This document shows, piece by piece, positions 7,312 to 16,436 of a stretch of DNA of 64,000 nt. Under the pieces are notes generated by a model that had not been told where the DNA came from, searched no databases, and worked only from the letters and a program-made list of their open reading frames with translations. Both the position numbers and the translations under genes were made by a program. The stretch comes from Streptomyces sp. M92 (GTDB taxonomy: Bacteria > Actinomycetota > Actinomycetes > Streptomycetales > Streptomycetaceae). The stretch covers positions 5,208,001 to 5,272,000 of the forward strand of contig NZ_CP101137.1 in assembly GCF_028473745.1 (NCBI RefSeq), given 5' to 3'. The first letter of the stretch is position 1, and every line of letters begins with the position of its first letter.

Positions 7312-10170
7312 GTGCGCACGAGACCGCTCGGACACAGACGTGTCCGCTCCTTACTGCCGGCCCTGGTGTGTGCCCTCGGCCTGATGCTGCCGGTGAGTCC
7401 GGCCACCGCCGCCCCGGCGGACCCCGGCGGCGACGGAACCGGTGCCGCCGTGGCCGCCGAAGAGTTCCAACAGGTCACCCTCGCCAAGGGCGTGGCCGAG
7501 ACCGGCGAACCCATGACCCTGGCCGTCCTGCCGGACCGTTCGGTACTGCACACCTCGCGCGACGGCACGCTCCGGCTGACCGACCCGGCGGGGAACACCG
7601 CCGTGGCCGGCAGGCTCGACGTCTACAGCCACGACGAGGAGGGCCTGCAAGGCGTCGCGGTGGACCCGGGCTTCGCCACCAACCGCTTCGTCTACCTCTA
7701 CTACGCGCCCGAGCTCGGCACACCGGCCGGTGACGCACCCGCGGAGGGCTCGGCGTCCGACTTCGCCCCCTTCGACGGCGTCAACCGGCTCTCCCGCTTC
7801 GTGCTGCGCACCGACGGCACCCTGGACCAGGCCAGCGAGAAGAAGATCCTCGACGTGCCCGCCTCCCGCGGCCTGTGCTGTCACGTCGGCGGCGACATCG
7901 ACTTCGACGCGGCGGGCAACCTCTACCTGTCGACGGGCGACGACACCAACCCCTTCGCCTCGGACGGCTACACCCCCATCGACGAACGCGCCTCGCGCAA
8001 CCCCGCCTACGACGCCCAGCGTTCCGCCGGCAACACCAACGACCTGCGCGGCAAGATCCTGCGCATCAAGGTGAACGCCGACGGCTCGTACGGCATCCCG
8101 TCCGGCAACCTCTTCCCGCCCGGCACCGCCCGGACGCGGCCCGAGATCTACGCCATGGGCTTCCGCAACCCGTTCCGGATGAGCGTCGACAAGGCCACGG
8201 GCACCGTCTACGTGGGCGACTACGGCCCGGACGCGGGCACCGCGAGCGCCTCCCGGGGCCCCGCCGGACAGGTCGAGTTCAACCGCGTCACCGAGGCCGG
8301 CAACTTCGGCTGGCCCTACTGCACCGGCGACAACGACGCCTACGTCGACCACGACTTCGCCACCGGCGGCGCGGGCGCCACGTTCGACTGCGCCGCCCCG
8401 AGGAACACCTCGCCGCGCAACTCCGGCCTCACCGACCTGCCGCCCGCCCAGCCCGCCTGGATTCCCTACGACGGGGGCTCCGTACCGGAGTTCGGGAGCG
8501 GCTCCGAGTCACCCATGGGCGGACCCGTCTACCGCTACGACGCGAACTCCGCCTCCGACGTGAAGTTCCCCGAGGCGTACGACGGCGACTTCTTCGCCGG
8601 CGAGTTCGGCCGCCGCTGGATCAAGCGCGTCGAGACCGGCGGCGACGGCACCGTGCAGTCCATCAACGCCTTCCCCTGGAGCGGCACCCAGGTGATGGAC
8701 ATGGCCTTCGGCCCGGACGGTGCCCTCTACGTGCTGGACTACGGCACCGGCTACTTCAACGGCGACGCCAACTCCGCCCTCTACCGCATCGAGCACATCA
8801 CCGGCGGCCACGCCCCCGTCGCCCAGGCCGGGGCCGACACCACCTCCGGCACCGCCCCGCTGACGGTGGCCTTCTCCTCCGCCGGCAGCTCCGACGCCGA
8901 CGGCGACGCCCTCACCCACGCCTGGGACTTCGGTGACGGCGCCAGCTCCACCGCGGCCGACCCCACCCACACCTACACCACGAACGGCCGGTACACGGCC
9001 ACCCTGAAGGTCACCGACACGACGGGCAAGTCCGCGACGGCCTCCGTCCACATCACCGTGGGCAACACCGCGCCCAGCGTGCGCATCGACCTGCCCACCG
9101 ACGGACGCGTCTACGACTTCGGCGCCGCCATCCCCTTCAAGGTGACGGTGACCGACCCCGAGGACGGCACCGTCGACTGCGCCAAGGTGAAGGTCACCTT
9201 CATCATCGGCCACGACAGCCACGGCCACCCGCAGACCTCGGCCACCGGCTGCACCGGCACCCTCCAGACCCTGGCGGACGGCGAACACGACCCGAACGCC
9301 AACATCTTCGGCGTCATCGACGCCGAGTACACCGACAACGGCGCGAACGGCCAGCCCGCCCTCACCACCCACGACCAGCACATCACCCAGCCCAGCCACC
9401 GCCAGGCCGAGCACTACGGCGACTCCTCGGGTGTCCAGGTCGTCAACCACGCGCCCGCGCACGGAGGCAGGACCGTCGGCCACATCGAGAACGGCGACTG
9501 GATCTCCTTTCGGCCGTACGCCCTCGACAACGTCACCGCCTTCACCGCCCGGGTCTCCTCGGCCGGAACCGGCGGCACCATCGAGCTGCGCGCCGGCTCC
9601 CCGACCGGCACCCTGCTCGGCACCGCGACGGTCCCGGTGACCGGCGGCTGGGAGACCTTCCAGGACGTGACGGCCGCCCTGAGCAATCAGCCGGCCGGCT
9701 CCACGACACTCCACCTCGTCTTCAAGGGCGGCCCCGGCTCCCTCTTCGACGTGGACGAGTTCTCCTTCACCACCGACGAAGGCGGTGCCCGGACCGGGCC
9801 GGTGCGGGGGGTGAACGGCAAGTGCCTGGACGTGGACAACGCGGGGACGGCGGACGGTACGGCGGTGCAGCTCTGGTCGTGCAACCAGTCGTCCGCGCAG
9901 GAGTGGACGGTGGCCGCTGACGGCACGTTGCGGGCGCTGGGGAAGTGTCTGGACGTGTCCGGTGGCGCGAGTGCGGACGGTACGCGCGTCCAGCTGTGGA
10001 CGTGCAACGGGACGGGTGCGCAGAAGTGGGCGGCGCAGCCGGACGGCACGGTGCGCAATCCGCAGTCGGGCAAGTGCCTGGACGCGTCGGGCGGTACGTG
10101 GAACGACGGGACGCCGGTCCACCTGTGGACCTGCCACACCGGCCCCAACCAGAAGTGGACCCTTCTGTAG
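7312..10170 (+). CDS. Secreted PQQ-type sugar dehydrogenase-like protein with PKD, CBM6 and ricin lectin domains
   Basis: A 952-residue secreted multidomain protein. After a signal peptide (about 1-34) comes a glucose/sorbosone-dehydrogenase beta-propeller (about 45-490; HVGGDIDFDAAGNLYLSTGDD, AMGFRNPFRMSVD). A PKD domain follows (about 497-582), then a linker domain, a CBM6-like module (about 697-823) and a C-terminal ricin-B trefoil (about 828-952; three repeats with GKCLDV and QLWSC). It probably oxidises a sugar or polysaccharide outside the cell while bound to carbohydrate. The GTG start at 7312 precedes the basic signal-peptide end. The ThuA/3-keto-disaccharide-hydrolase gene follows after 16 bp, so the two are co-transcribed. 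The 239 bp upstream holds only a weak dyad, CCGGTC-N13-GACCGG, near 7199-7223. Confidence 0.88.
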   Translation: MRTRPLGHRRVRSLLPALVCALGLMLPVSPATAAPADPGGDGTGAAVAAEEFQQVTLAKGVAETGEPMTLAVLPDRSVLHTSRDGTLRLTDPAGNTAVAGRLDVYSHDEEGLQGVAVDPGFATNRFVYLYYAPELGTPAGDAPAEGSASDFAPFDGVNRLSRFVLRTDGTLDQASEKKILDVPASRGLCCHVGGDIDFDAAGNLYLSTGDDTNPFASDGYTPIDERASRNPAYDAQRSAGNTNDLRGKILRIKVNADGSYGIPSGNLFPPGTARTRPEIYAMGFRNPFRMSVDKATGTVYVGDYGPDAGTASASRGPAGQVEFNRVTEAGNFGWPYCTGDNDAYVDHDFATGGAGATFDCAAPRNTSPRNSGLTDLPPAQPAWIPYDGGSVPEFGSGSESPMGGPVYRYDANSASDVKFPEAYDGDFFAGEFGRRWIKRVETGGDGTVQSINAFPWSGTQVMDMAFGPDGALYVLDYGTGYFNGDANSALYRIEHITGGHAPVAQAGADTTSGTAPLTVAFSSAGSSDADGDALTHAWDFGDGASSTAADPTHTYTTNGRYTATLKVTDTTGKSATASVHITVGNTAPSVRIDLPTDGRVYDFGAAIPFKVTVTDPEDGTVDCAKVKVTFIIGHDSHGHPQTSATGCTGTLQTLADGEHDPNANIFGVIDAEYTDNGANGQPALTTHDQHITQPSHRQAEHYGDSSGVQVVNHAPAHGGRTVGHIENGDWISFRPYALDNVTAFTARVSSAGTGGTIELRAGSPTGTLLGTATVPVTGGWETFQDVTAALSNQPAGSTTLHLVFKGGPGSLFDVDEFSFTTDEGGARTGPVRGVNGKCLDVDNAGTADGTAVQLWSCNQSSAQEWTVAADGTLRALGKCLDVSGGASADGTRVQLWTCNGTGAQKWAAQPDGTVRNPQSGKCLDASGGTWNDGTPVHLWTCHTGPNQKWTLL
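9791..10163 (+). repeat. 373-bp direct repeat, copy 1 (ricin-lectin module)
   Basis: By reading both copies side by side, this segment is identical to 11565-11937, 1774 bp downstream. It encodes the whole lectin domain of the sugar dehydrogenase. Its codon choice (many G-ending codons, GTG, GGT, TGT) differs from the C-rich codons of the preceding domains, so it looks inserted or recently converted. Confidence 0.95.
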
Positions 10171-10186
10171 AGAGGAGGCGACCTCC

Positions 10187-11944
10187 ATGCGCCACCATCT
10201 GAGAACAGCCCTCGGCCTGTTCGCCGCCGCCGTACTGTGCGCGGCGCCCCAGGCCACCGCCCTGCCCGGCGCCACCCCCGACACCGCCACCGCCCGCACC
10301 GCGGCACAGGCCGCGGCCGACCCCGCGTACGAAGTGCTCGTCTTCTCCCGGACCGCCGGCTTCCGCCACTCCTCGATCGACGACGGCATCGCGGCCCTGC
10401 GGGATCTCGGCGCGGCGAACAACTTCACCGTGGACGCCACCGAGGACCCGGGGGCCTTCACCACCGGGAACCTCGCCCGGTACGAGGCGGTCGTCTTCCT
10501 GTCGACGACGGGTGACGTGCTCGGCGACGCCCAGCAGACGGCGTTCGAGAGCTACGTCAACGCCGGCGGCGGATACGTCGGCATCCACGCGGCGGCCGAC
10601 ACCGAGTACGACTGGCCCTTCTACGCGGGGCTGGCGGGCGCCCTCTTCCACTCCCACCCCGCCATCCAGCCCGCCACCGTCGAGGTCGAGGACCGCGCGC
10701 ACGACGCCACCGCGCACCTCGGCGGCACCTGGCAGCGGACCGACGAGTGGTACAACTACCGCACCAACCCGCGCACCACGGCCCACGTCCTGGCCTCGCT
10801 CGACGAGTCCAGCTACTCGGGCGGGAACATGAACGGTGACCACCCGATCGCCTGGTGCAAGGACTACGAGGGCGGCCGGGCCTTCTACACCGGCGGCGGC
10901 CACACCGACGAGTCCTACGCCGACCCCGCCTTCCGCAGGCACCTCCTCGGCGGCGTCCGCTGGGCGGCCGGCATGACCAACGCCGACTGCCGCCCGGAGA
11001 GCGGCTACACCTCCCTCTTCGACGGCTCCGGCACCACGGGCTGGCAGCAGGCCGGTCCCGGCGGGTTCACCCTCGCCGACGGTACCCTCACCTCGCACGG
11101 CGGGCTGGGCATGCTCTGGTACTCCGCCGAGGAGTTCACCGGGGACTACTCCCTCAAGCTCGACTGGAAGGCGGCCGGGGACGACAACTCCGGCGTCTTC
11201 GTGGGCTTCCCGGCCTCCTCCGACCCCTGGTCGGCGGTGGACAACGGCTACGAGATCCAGATCGACGCCACGGACGCGGCCGACCGGACCACGGGTGCCG
11301 TCTACGGGTTCCAGTCGGCGGACCTCGCGGCGCGCGACGCCGCGCTGAACCCGCCGGGGGAGTGGAACACGTACGAACTCCGCGTCACCGGCGAGCGGCT
11401 GGAGGTCTTCCTCAACGGCGTGAAGATCAACGACTTCACCAACACCGATCCGGCGCGGAGCCTGCGGCAGGGGTACATCGGCCTCCAGAACCACGGCGAC
11501 GGCGACGAGGTGGCCTTCCGCGACGTCCGCGTCAAGCACGCCGGTACGCCGGGGCCCGATCCTGGGACCGGGCCGGTGCGGGGGGTGAACGGCAAGTGCC
11601 TGGACGTGGACAACGCGGGGACGGCGGACGGTACGGCGGTGCAGCTCTGGTCGTGCAACCAGTCGTCCGCGCAGGAGTGGACGGTGGCCGCTGACGGCAC
11701 GTTGCGGGCGCTGGGGAAGTGTCTGGACGTGTCCGGTGGCGCGAGTGCGGACGGTACGCGCGTCCAGCTGTGGACGTGCAACGGGACGGGTGCGCAGAAG
11801 TGGGCGGCGCAGCCGGACGGCACGGTGCGCAATCCGCAGTCGGGCAAGTGCCTGGACGCGTCGGGCGGTACGTGGAACGACGGGACGCCGGTCCACCTGT
11901 GGACCTGCCACACCGGCCCCAACCAGAAGTGGACCCTGCCCTGA
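10187..11944 (+). CDS. Secreted ThuA / 3-keto-disaccharide hydrolase (DUF1080) protein with ricin lectin domain
   Basis: A 585-residue secreted protein. A signal peptide (about 1-42) is followed by a ThuA/trehalose-utilisation domain (about 46-265; VLVFSRTAGFRHSSIDDGI, GGGYVGIHAAADTEYDW, HPIAWCKDYEGGRAFYTGGGH). Next comes a DUF1080/3-keto-disaccharide-hydrolase jelly roll (about 272-452; YTSLFDGSGTTGWQQ, NDFTNTDPARSLRQGYIGLQNHG) and a ricin-B trefoil (about 460-585) identical to that of the preceding protein. ThuA and DUF1080 enzymes work with 3-keto sugars, so the pair may oxidise and cleave a glycan outside the cell. GAGGAGG precedes the ATG. Confidence 0.88.
   Translation: MRHHLRTALGLFAAAVLCAAPQATALPGATPDTATARTAAQAAADPAYEVLVFSRTAGFRHSSIDDGIAALRDLGAANNFTVDATEDPGAFTTGNLARYEAVVFLSTTGDVLGDAQQTAFESYVNAGGGYVGIHAAADTEYDWPFYAGLAGALFHSHPAIQPATVEVEDRAHDATAHLGGTWQRTDEWYNYRTNPRTTAHVLASLDESSYSGGNMNGDHPIAWCKDYEGGRAFYTGGGHTDESYADPAFRRHLLGGVRWAAGMTNADCRPESGYTSLFDGSGTTGWQQAGPGGFTLADGTLTSHGGLGMLWYSAEEFTGDYSLKLDWKAAGDDNSGVFVGFPASSDPWSAVDNGYEIQIDATDAADRTTGAVYGFQSADLAARDAALNPPGEWNTYELRVTGERLEVFLNGVKINDFTNTDPARSLRQGYIGLQNHGDGDEVAFRDVRVKHAGTPGPDPGTGPVRGVNGKCLDVDNAGTADGTAVQLWSCNQSSAQEWTVAADGTLRALGKCLDVSGGASADGTRVQLWTCNGTGAQKWAAQPDGTVRNPQSGKCLDASGGTWNDGTPVHLWTCHTGPNQKWTLP
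11565..11937 (+). repeat. 373-bp direct repeat, copy 2 (ricin-lectin module)
   Basis: Identical to 9791-10163. It encodes the lectin domain of the ThuA protein in the same reading frame. Only the last residue and the stop codon differ between the two genes. Confidence 0.95.
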
Positions 11945-11968
11945 CCTGATCCTGAGGGCACCGGACCC

Positions 11969-12004
11969 GGTACGTCCCGCTCATCCGCGTGAGCGGGACG
12001 TACC
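11969..12004 (+). terminator. Strong hairpin after the lectin gene pair
   Basis: A perfect 15-bp stem, GGTACGTCCCGCTCA and TGAGCGGGACGTACC, with loop TCCGCG. It starts 25 bp past the ThuA-protein stop codon and isolates the CebR-controlled gene downstream. Confidence 0.88.
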
Positions 12005-12041
12005 CGTTCCCCTCGACATGCGTTTCACGGCGCACGTCGTC

Positions 12042-12071
12042 TTGACGTGTACGCGCCTTCGTGGGTATATG
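12042..12071 (+). promoter_or_regulatory. Sigma-70-like promoter of the GH5 gene
   Basis: TTGACG (12042-12047) and TATATG (12066-12071) are separated by 18 bp. The -10 runs directly into the CebR-type palindrome, so a bound repressor would block transcription. Confidence 0.7.
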
Positions 12072-12083
12072 GGAGCGCTCCCA
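12070..12083 (+). promoter_or_regulatory. CebR operator
   Basis: The 14-bp palindrome TGGGAGCGCTCCCA is the Streptomyces CebR (LacI-family, cello-oligosaccharide-responsive) operator. A degenerate second copy, TAAGCGCTTCCC, lies near 12090. It implies induction of the downstream gene by cellobiose or cellotriose. Confidence 0.9.
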
Positions 12084-12126
12084 CAATAGTAAGCGCTTCC
12101 CCGCCTCCCCACTCCCTGGAGTCCCC

Positions 12127-13797
12127 GTGCGTACCGCGTCTCGCGCATCCCGGCAGCATTTATCAGCCCTCCTGCTCACGGCGCTGGCCGCCATGACCGG
12201 CCTGCTCGTCCTCGGCGCACTCTCTCCGGTGGCCGCCCTGGCCCAGTCGCCGCCCGGCGCCCGGGCGGCCACCGGTCTGCACATCGGCGGGGGCCGGCTC
12301 CTGGAGGCCAACGGCAACGACTTCGTCATGCGCGGCGTCAACCACGCCCACACCTGGTACCCCGGCGAGACCCAGTCGCTCGCCGACATCAAGGCACTGG
12401 GCGCCAACAGCGTCCGGGTCGTCCTCTCCGACGGCCACCGCTGGAGCGAGAACAGCCCCGCCGACGTGGCGGGCGTCGTCGCCCAGTGCAAGGCGAACCG
12501 GCTGATCTGCGTCCTGGAGGTGCACGACACCACCGGCTACGGCGAGGACGCCGCGGCCGGCACGCTCGACCACGCCGCCGACTACTGGATCGGCCTGAGG
12601 GACGTGCTGGCCGGTGAAGAGGACTACGTCATCGTCAACATCGGCAACGAGCCGTGGGGCAACACCGACCCCGCCGGCTGGACGGACCCGACCGTCGCGG
12701 CGGTGAAGAAGCTCCGCGACGCCGGATTCCGGCACACGATCATGGTGGACGCGCCCAACTGGGGCCAGGACTGGCAGGGCGTCATGCGGGCCAACGCGCG
12801 GACCGTGTACGACGCCGACCCCACCGGCAACCTGATCTTCTCGATCCACATGTACAGCGTCTACGACACCGCCCAGGAGATCACCGACTACCTCCAGGCC
12901 TACGTCGACGCCGGACTGCCCATCCTCATCGGCGAGTTCGGCGGTCCCGCCGACCAGTGGGGCGACCCCGACGAGGACACCATGATGGCCGCCGCCGAAC
13001 GGCTGGACCTCGGTTACCTGGCCTGGTCGTGGAGCGGCAACACCGACCCGGTCCTGGACCTCGCCCTCGACTTCGACCCGAGCCGGCTCAGCTCCTGGGG
13101 CGAGCGCATCTTCCACGGCGCCGACGGCATCGCGCGGACCTCGAAGGAAGCGACGGTCTTCGGCGGCGGCACCCCGGACGACACCGAGGCGCCCACCGTC
13201 CCGGGGGCCCCGGCCGCCTCCGCCGTGACGGAGACCGCCGTCACCCTCAGCTGGGCCGCGGCGACCGACAACACCCGAGTCACCGGATACGACGTCGTCC
13301 GCGTCGACGGCGGCACCGAGACGCCGGTCGCGACCTCCACCACCGAATCGGTCACCGTGACGGACCTCACCGCCGGCACCGCCTACACCTTCGCCGTCTA
13401 CGCCCGGGACGCGGCCGGCAACCGCTCGGCCCGCTCCGCCACGGTGGACGTCACGACCCGCGAGGGCGGCGGCACCCCCGGCGCCACGTGCGCGGTGACG
13501 TACCGCGTCGTCGGCGAGTGGCCGGGCGGCTTCCAGGGGGAGATCGCCGTCCGCAACACCGGGACCACCCCCCTCGGCCCGTGGACGCTCGACTTCACCT
13601 TCCCGGACGGCCAGACCGTCACCAGCATGTGGGGCGGGACACCGACGCAGACCGGCGGCGCGGTGAGCGTCGCCCCGGCCCCCTACACCGCCACCGTCCC
13701 GGCCGGTGGCACGGTCACCCTCGGGTTCACCGCTGGGAAGGGGACCGCGAACACCGCCCCGGCTGTTTTCAGCGTCAACGGGAACGCCTGCGCGTGA
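12127..13797 (+). CDS. Secreted GH5 endo-glycanase (mannanase/cellulase type) with FN3 and CBM2
   Basis: A 556-residue secreted glycoside hydrolase. Signal peptide about 1-40; GH5 barrel about 55-345, with acid/base Glu175 in GNEPWG and nucleophile Glu270 in IGEFGG; fibronectin III about 351-447; cellulose-binding CBM2 about 452-556 (CAVTYRV, WPGGFQGEI, WTLDFTFPDGQTV). The catalytic domain resembles GH5 beta-mannanases (MRGVNHAHTWYP), so mannan is a plausible substrate, although the CebR box links it to cellulose signals. The GTG start at 12127 has CTGGAG upstream. Codon 12 (12160-12162) is TTA, read only by the bldA tRNA, so translation is probably tied to development. Confidence 0.9.
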   Translation: MRTASRASRQHLSALLLTALAAMTGLLVLGALSPVAALAQSPPGARAATGLHIGGGRLLEANGNDFVMRGVNHAHTWYPGETQSLADIKALGANSVRVVLSDGHRWSENSPADVAGVVAQCKANRLICVLEVHDTTGYGEDAAAGTLDHAADYWIGLRDVLAGEEDYVIVNIGNEPWGNTDPAGWTDPTVAAVKKLRDAGFRHTIMVDAPNWGQDWQGVMRANARTVYDADPTGNLIFSIHMYSVYDTAQEITDYLQAYVDAGLPILIGEFGGPADQWGDPDEDTMMAAAERLDLGYLAWSWSGNTDPVLDLALDFDPSRLSSWGERIFHGADGIARTSKEATVFGGGTPDDTEAPTVPGAPAASAVTETAVTLSWAAATDNTRVTGYDVVRVDGGTETPVATSTTESVTVTDLTAGTAYTFAVYARDAAGNRSARSATVDVTTREGGGTPGATCAVTYRVVGEWPGGFQGEIAVRNTGTTPLGPWTLDFTFPDGQTVTSMWGGTPTQTGGAVSVAPAPYTATVPAGGTVTLGFTAGKGTANTAPAVFSVNGNACA

Positions 13798-13803
13798 CCG
13801 GTG

Positions 13804-14385
13804 TCACCACGACACCTCGCGGACGTCGGCCCGGCTCTGCGGCCGGGTCGTCGCCGTGATCTCCGACCGGTGGCGGCTCGCCGAGAAGGTCACCGTCAGT
13901 GTCTGCGGGCCGCTCTGCTCCGTGCTCACCGTGAACCCCCGGTTCGGCACCGCCGAGACCAGGCACACTCCGTCGTCGCCGAACCGCACGGTGGCCTTGC
14001 CGCCCTCGGAGGGCACCGTGTAGACGCCGGCACCGCCCTCGCACCCCGAGCCGCCCTGCTCGGCCGATCCGGCCGGCGTGCCCGGGGGAGTGGTGCGGGC
14101 GGTGGGTGTCGGCGTCGGTGTCGGGCTCGGCTCGGGCGGCTTCTCGCTGCTCCGGGACGGTGTGGGGCTGGGCCTGCGGCTGGTCGCCGACGGACTGGGT
14201 GAGGGCTCCGCGGTCCTCGACGGGCTGGGCCTCGGGGACTCGGGCGGCTCACTCGGCGCCGACTGCGCGACCGGCGCGGTCGGCCGGGTCGAGCCCACCA
14301 CGAAGTGGATCGTGATGATGACGGCCGTGACACTGGCTGCCGTGCACGACAGCCAGATGATCAGGTAGCGCAGGAGGCGGGACAC
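13804..14385 (-). CDS. Pro/Ser/Thr-rich single-pass membrane protein, hypothetical
   Basis: A 193-residue protein with one N-terminal membrane segment (YLIIWLSCTAASVTAVIITI, about 7-30) and a long low-complexity Pro/Ser/Thr stretch (about 35-105). A small C-terminal domain with two Cys (GCEGGAG and DGVCLVSAV) resembles a short secreted beta-domain. The GTG start at 14385 gives the sequence MSRLLRYLI. It is divergent from the two-component system with only 36 bp between starts, and convergent with the GH5 gene with 6 bp between stops. It may be a surface or sensory partner of the adjacent kinase; this is a neighbourhood inference only. Confidence 0.75.
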   Translation of the reverse strand: MSRLLRYLIIWLSCTAASVTAVIITIHFVVGSTRPTAPVAQSAPSEPPESPRPSPSRTAEPSPSPSATSRRPSPTPSRSSEKPPEPSPTPTPTPTARTTPPGTPAGSAEQGGSGCEGGAGVYTVPSEGGKATVRFGDDGVCLVSAVPNRGFTVSTEQSGPQTLTVTFSASRHRSEITATTRPQSRADVREVSW

Positions 14386-14421
14386 GACACCATAGTGACG
14401 GACCGGCTAACGTGCCTGCCC

Positions 14422-15111
14422 ATGGCCTCCGTACTGGTCGTCGAGGACGACCCCGTGATCCGGGCCGCGCTGATCGAGGTCCTGACCGGGCACGGCTACG
14501 CGGTCAAGACCGCCCATCAGGGTTTCGAGGCGCTGCGCGACATCACCCAGAGCCCGCCGGACATCGTGGTGCTGGACCTCGGGCTGCCCGACCTCGACGG
14601 TCTCGACGTGCTGCGAATGATCCGGGGCATCTCCCGCGTCCCGGTCCTCGTCGCCACCGCCCGTGACGACGAGAGCGAGATCATCCGGCTGCTCAACGCC
14701 GGGGCCGACGACTACATGGTCAAGCCGTTCTCCGGCGGCCAGCTCGCCGCCCGGCTCGCCGCCGTACTGCGCCGGTCCGTGCCCGCCGACGTCAGGGCGG
14801 CGCGCAGGCCCGTCCTCCAGGTCGCCGACCTGCGCATCGACCCCACCGCGCGCACCGCCCACCTCGCCGGCCGGGAGCTCCCGCTCACCCGCCGCGAGTT
14901 CGACCTGCTCGCCTACCTCGCCGCCAACGCCGACCAGGTCATCTCCCGGCAGCGGATACTCGCCGAGGTGTGGCAGCAGCCGTATGTCGAGGACCAGACG
15001 GTCGACGTCCACCTCTCCGCACTCCGCCGCAAAATGGGAGAGAAGGCGCGAAAGCCCCGCTACCTCCACACCGTGCGCGGCATAGGCATCAAGTTGGTCA
15101 GCTCGCCATGA
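14422..15111 (+). CDS. OmpR-family response regulator
   Basis: A 229-residue response regulator. The receiver domain (1-115) has acidic pocket EDD at 8-10, phosphoacceptor Asp52 in VVLDLGLPD, the TA switch residues and Lys101 in VKPF. The OmpR/PhoB winged helix (about 130-225) ends HTVRGIGIKL. The gene overlaps the histidine kinase by ATGA, so the two are translationally coupled and form a cognate pair. The ATG at 14422 is the first Met before the receiver fold. Confidence 0.93.
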   Translation: MASVLVVEDDPVIRAALIEVLTGHGYAVKTAHQGFEALRDITQSPPDIVVLDLGLPDLDGLDVLRMIRGISRVPVLVATARDDESEIIRLLNAGADDYMVKPFSGGQLAARLAAVLRRSVPADVRAARRPVLQVADLRIDPTARTAHLAGRELPLTRREFDLLAYLAANADQVISRQRILAEVWQQPYVEDQTVDVHLSALRRKMGEKARKPRYLHTVRGIGIKLVSSP

Positions 15112-16430
15112 GACGTGCCCTCGCCGGGATCGCCCTGGCCGTCACCTCGATGGTGGCGCTGTCCTTCCTCATCCCGCTCGCCCTCCTCGTCCGCGAACAG
15201 GCCCGCGACCGGGTCACCACCGCCGCCGAGCAGCGGGCCTCCGCCCTGTCCCCGGTGCTCGCCCTCACCACCCGGCGCGCCGACGTGCAGCAGGCCGTCG
15301 CCGAACTCGGCTCCGCCGACCAGCTCGTCGTACGGCTGCCCGACGGCGGCTTCGTGGGCACCCCGCACGCGCCCCGGGACGCGCTCGACCGGGCCGTGCG
15401 CGGCCGCGAGACGCTCGCCGTGGACACTGACGAGGGCTGGGTCTACCTTCAGCCCGTCGTCCTGCGCGGGGACCGGGTAGCGGTCGTGGAAGCCTTCGTG
15501 CCCGCCGCCGACCTCACCCGGGGCGTGGCCGCGTCCTGGGGAGTGATGGCGCTCCTCGCGCTGGGCCTGGTCGGTGGCTCGGTGCTGGTCGCCGACCGGC
15601 TCGGCGCCCGCGTCGTCCGCTCCTCCCGCGGCCTCAAGCGCGCCTCGCTGGCCCTCGGCTCCGGGAATCTGGACGTACGGGTGGAACCGGGCGGGCCGCC
15701 CGAGCTGCAGGAGGCCGGCGCGGCGTTCAACACGATGGCCGACCGGGTCGTCGATCTGCTCGCCGTCGAACGCGAACTGGTCGCCGACCTCTCGCACCGG
15801 CTGCGCACCCCGCTGACCGCCCTCTACCTGGAGGCCGACCGGATGGGCGCGACGCCCAGTGCCCGGCGGGTCACGGAGGCGGCCGGGCAACTGGAGAGCG
15901 AGCTGGACTCGATCATCGCCGCGGCCCGCACACCGCTGGCCTCCGCGCACCTGGCCGGTGCGGGGGCGGGCGCGTCGAAACCGTGCGACGTCGCCGAGGT
16001 GGTCGCCATGCGCCTGGACTTCTGGTCGGTCCTCGCCACCCAGCAGGGCCGGCCCTGCGAGCGTTCCCTCACCCCGCGCCCGGCGCCCGTCGCCTTCCCC
16101 GAGGACGATCTCGCGGCCGTCGTCGACGCCCTGATCGGCAACGTCTTCCGGCACACCCCTCAGGGCACCGCCTTCACCGTGCGCGTGGAGCGGGCGGACC
16201 GGCACGTGATCCTCACGGTCGACGACGCGGGCCCGGGCGTGGCGGACCCCGAGGCGGCGCTCACCCGGGGCGTCAGCGTCGGCGGCTCCACCGGACTCGG
16301 CCTGGACATCGTGGCGCGGGCGGCCCGCGCGGCGGACGGCGAACTGACGATCACCCGCGCGCCGCTGGGCGGCGCACGGGTGCGGGTGTCGTTCGTACTG
16401 GCCGGCGCGGGCGGCGCCGGGACACGGTGA
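15108..16430 (+). CDS. Sensor histidine kinase
   Basis: A 440-residue membrane kinase. A first membrane segment (about 4-26) is followed by an extracytoplasmic sensor region (about 27-140), a second membrane segment (about 145-167), a HAMP domain and the dimerisation/phosphoacceptor helix with His230 in DLSHRLRTP. The HATPase domain has a degenerate N-box (ALIGNVFRHT), a DDAGPGV G1 box and a GGSTGLGL G2 box. The ligand is unknown. It overlaps the response regulator and ends seven bases before the convergent CAP-protein stop. Confidence 0.92.
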   Translation: MRRALAGIALAVTSMVALSFLIPLALLVREQARDRVTTAAEQRASALSPVLALTTRRADVQQAVAELGSADQLVVRLPDGGFVGTPHAPRDALDRAVRGRETLAVDTDEGWVYLQPVVLRGDRVAVVEAFVPAADLTRGVAASWGVMALLALGLVGGSVLVADRLGARVVRSSRGLKRASLALGSGNLDVRVEPGGPPELQEAGAAFNTMADRVVDLLAVERELVADLSHRLRTPLTALYLEADRMGATPSARRVTEAAGQLESELDSIIAAARTPLASAHLAGAGAGASKPCDVAEVVAMRLDFWSVLATQQGRPCERSLTPRPAPVAFPEDDLAAVVDALIGNVFRHTPQGTAFTVRVERADRHVILTVDDAGPGVADPEAALTRGVSVGGSTGLGLDIVARAARAADGELTITRAPLGGARVRVSFVLAGAGGAGTR

Positions 16431-16436
16431 CGGGCG

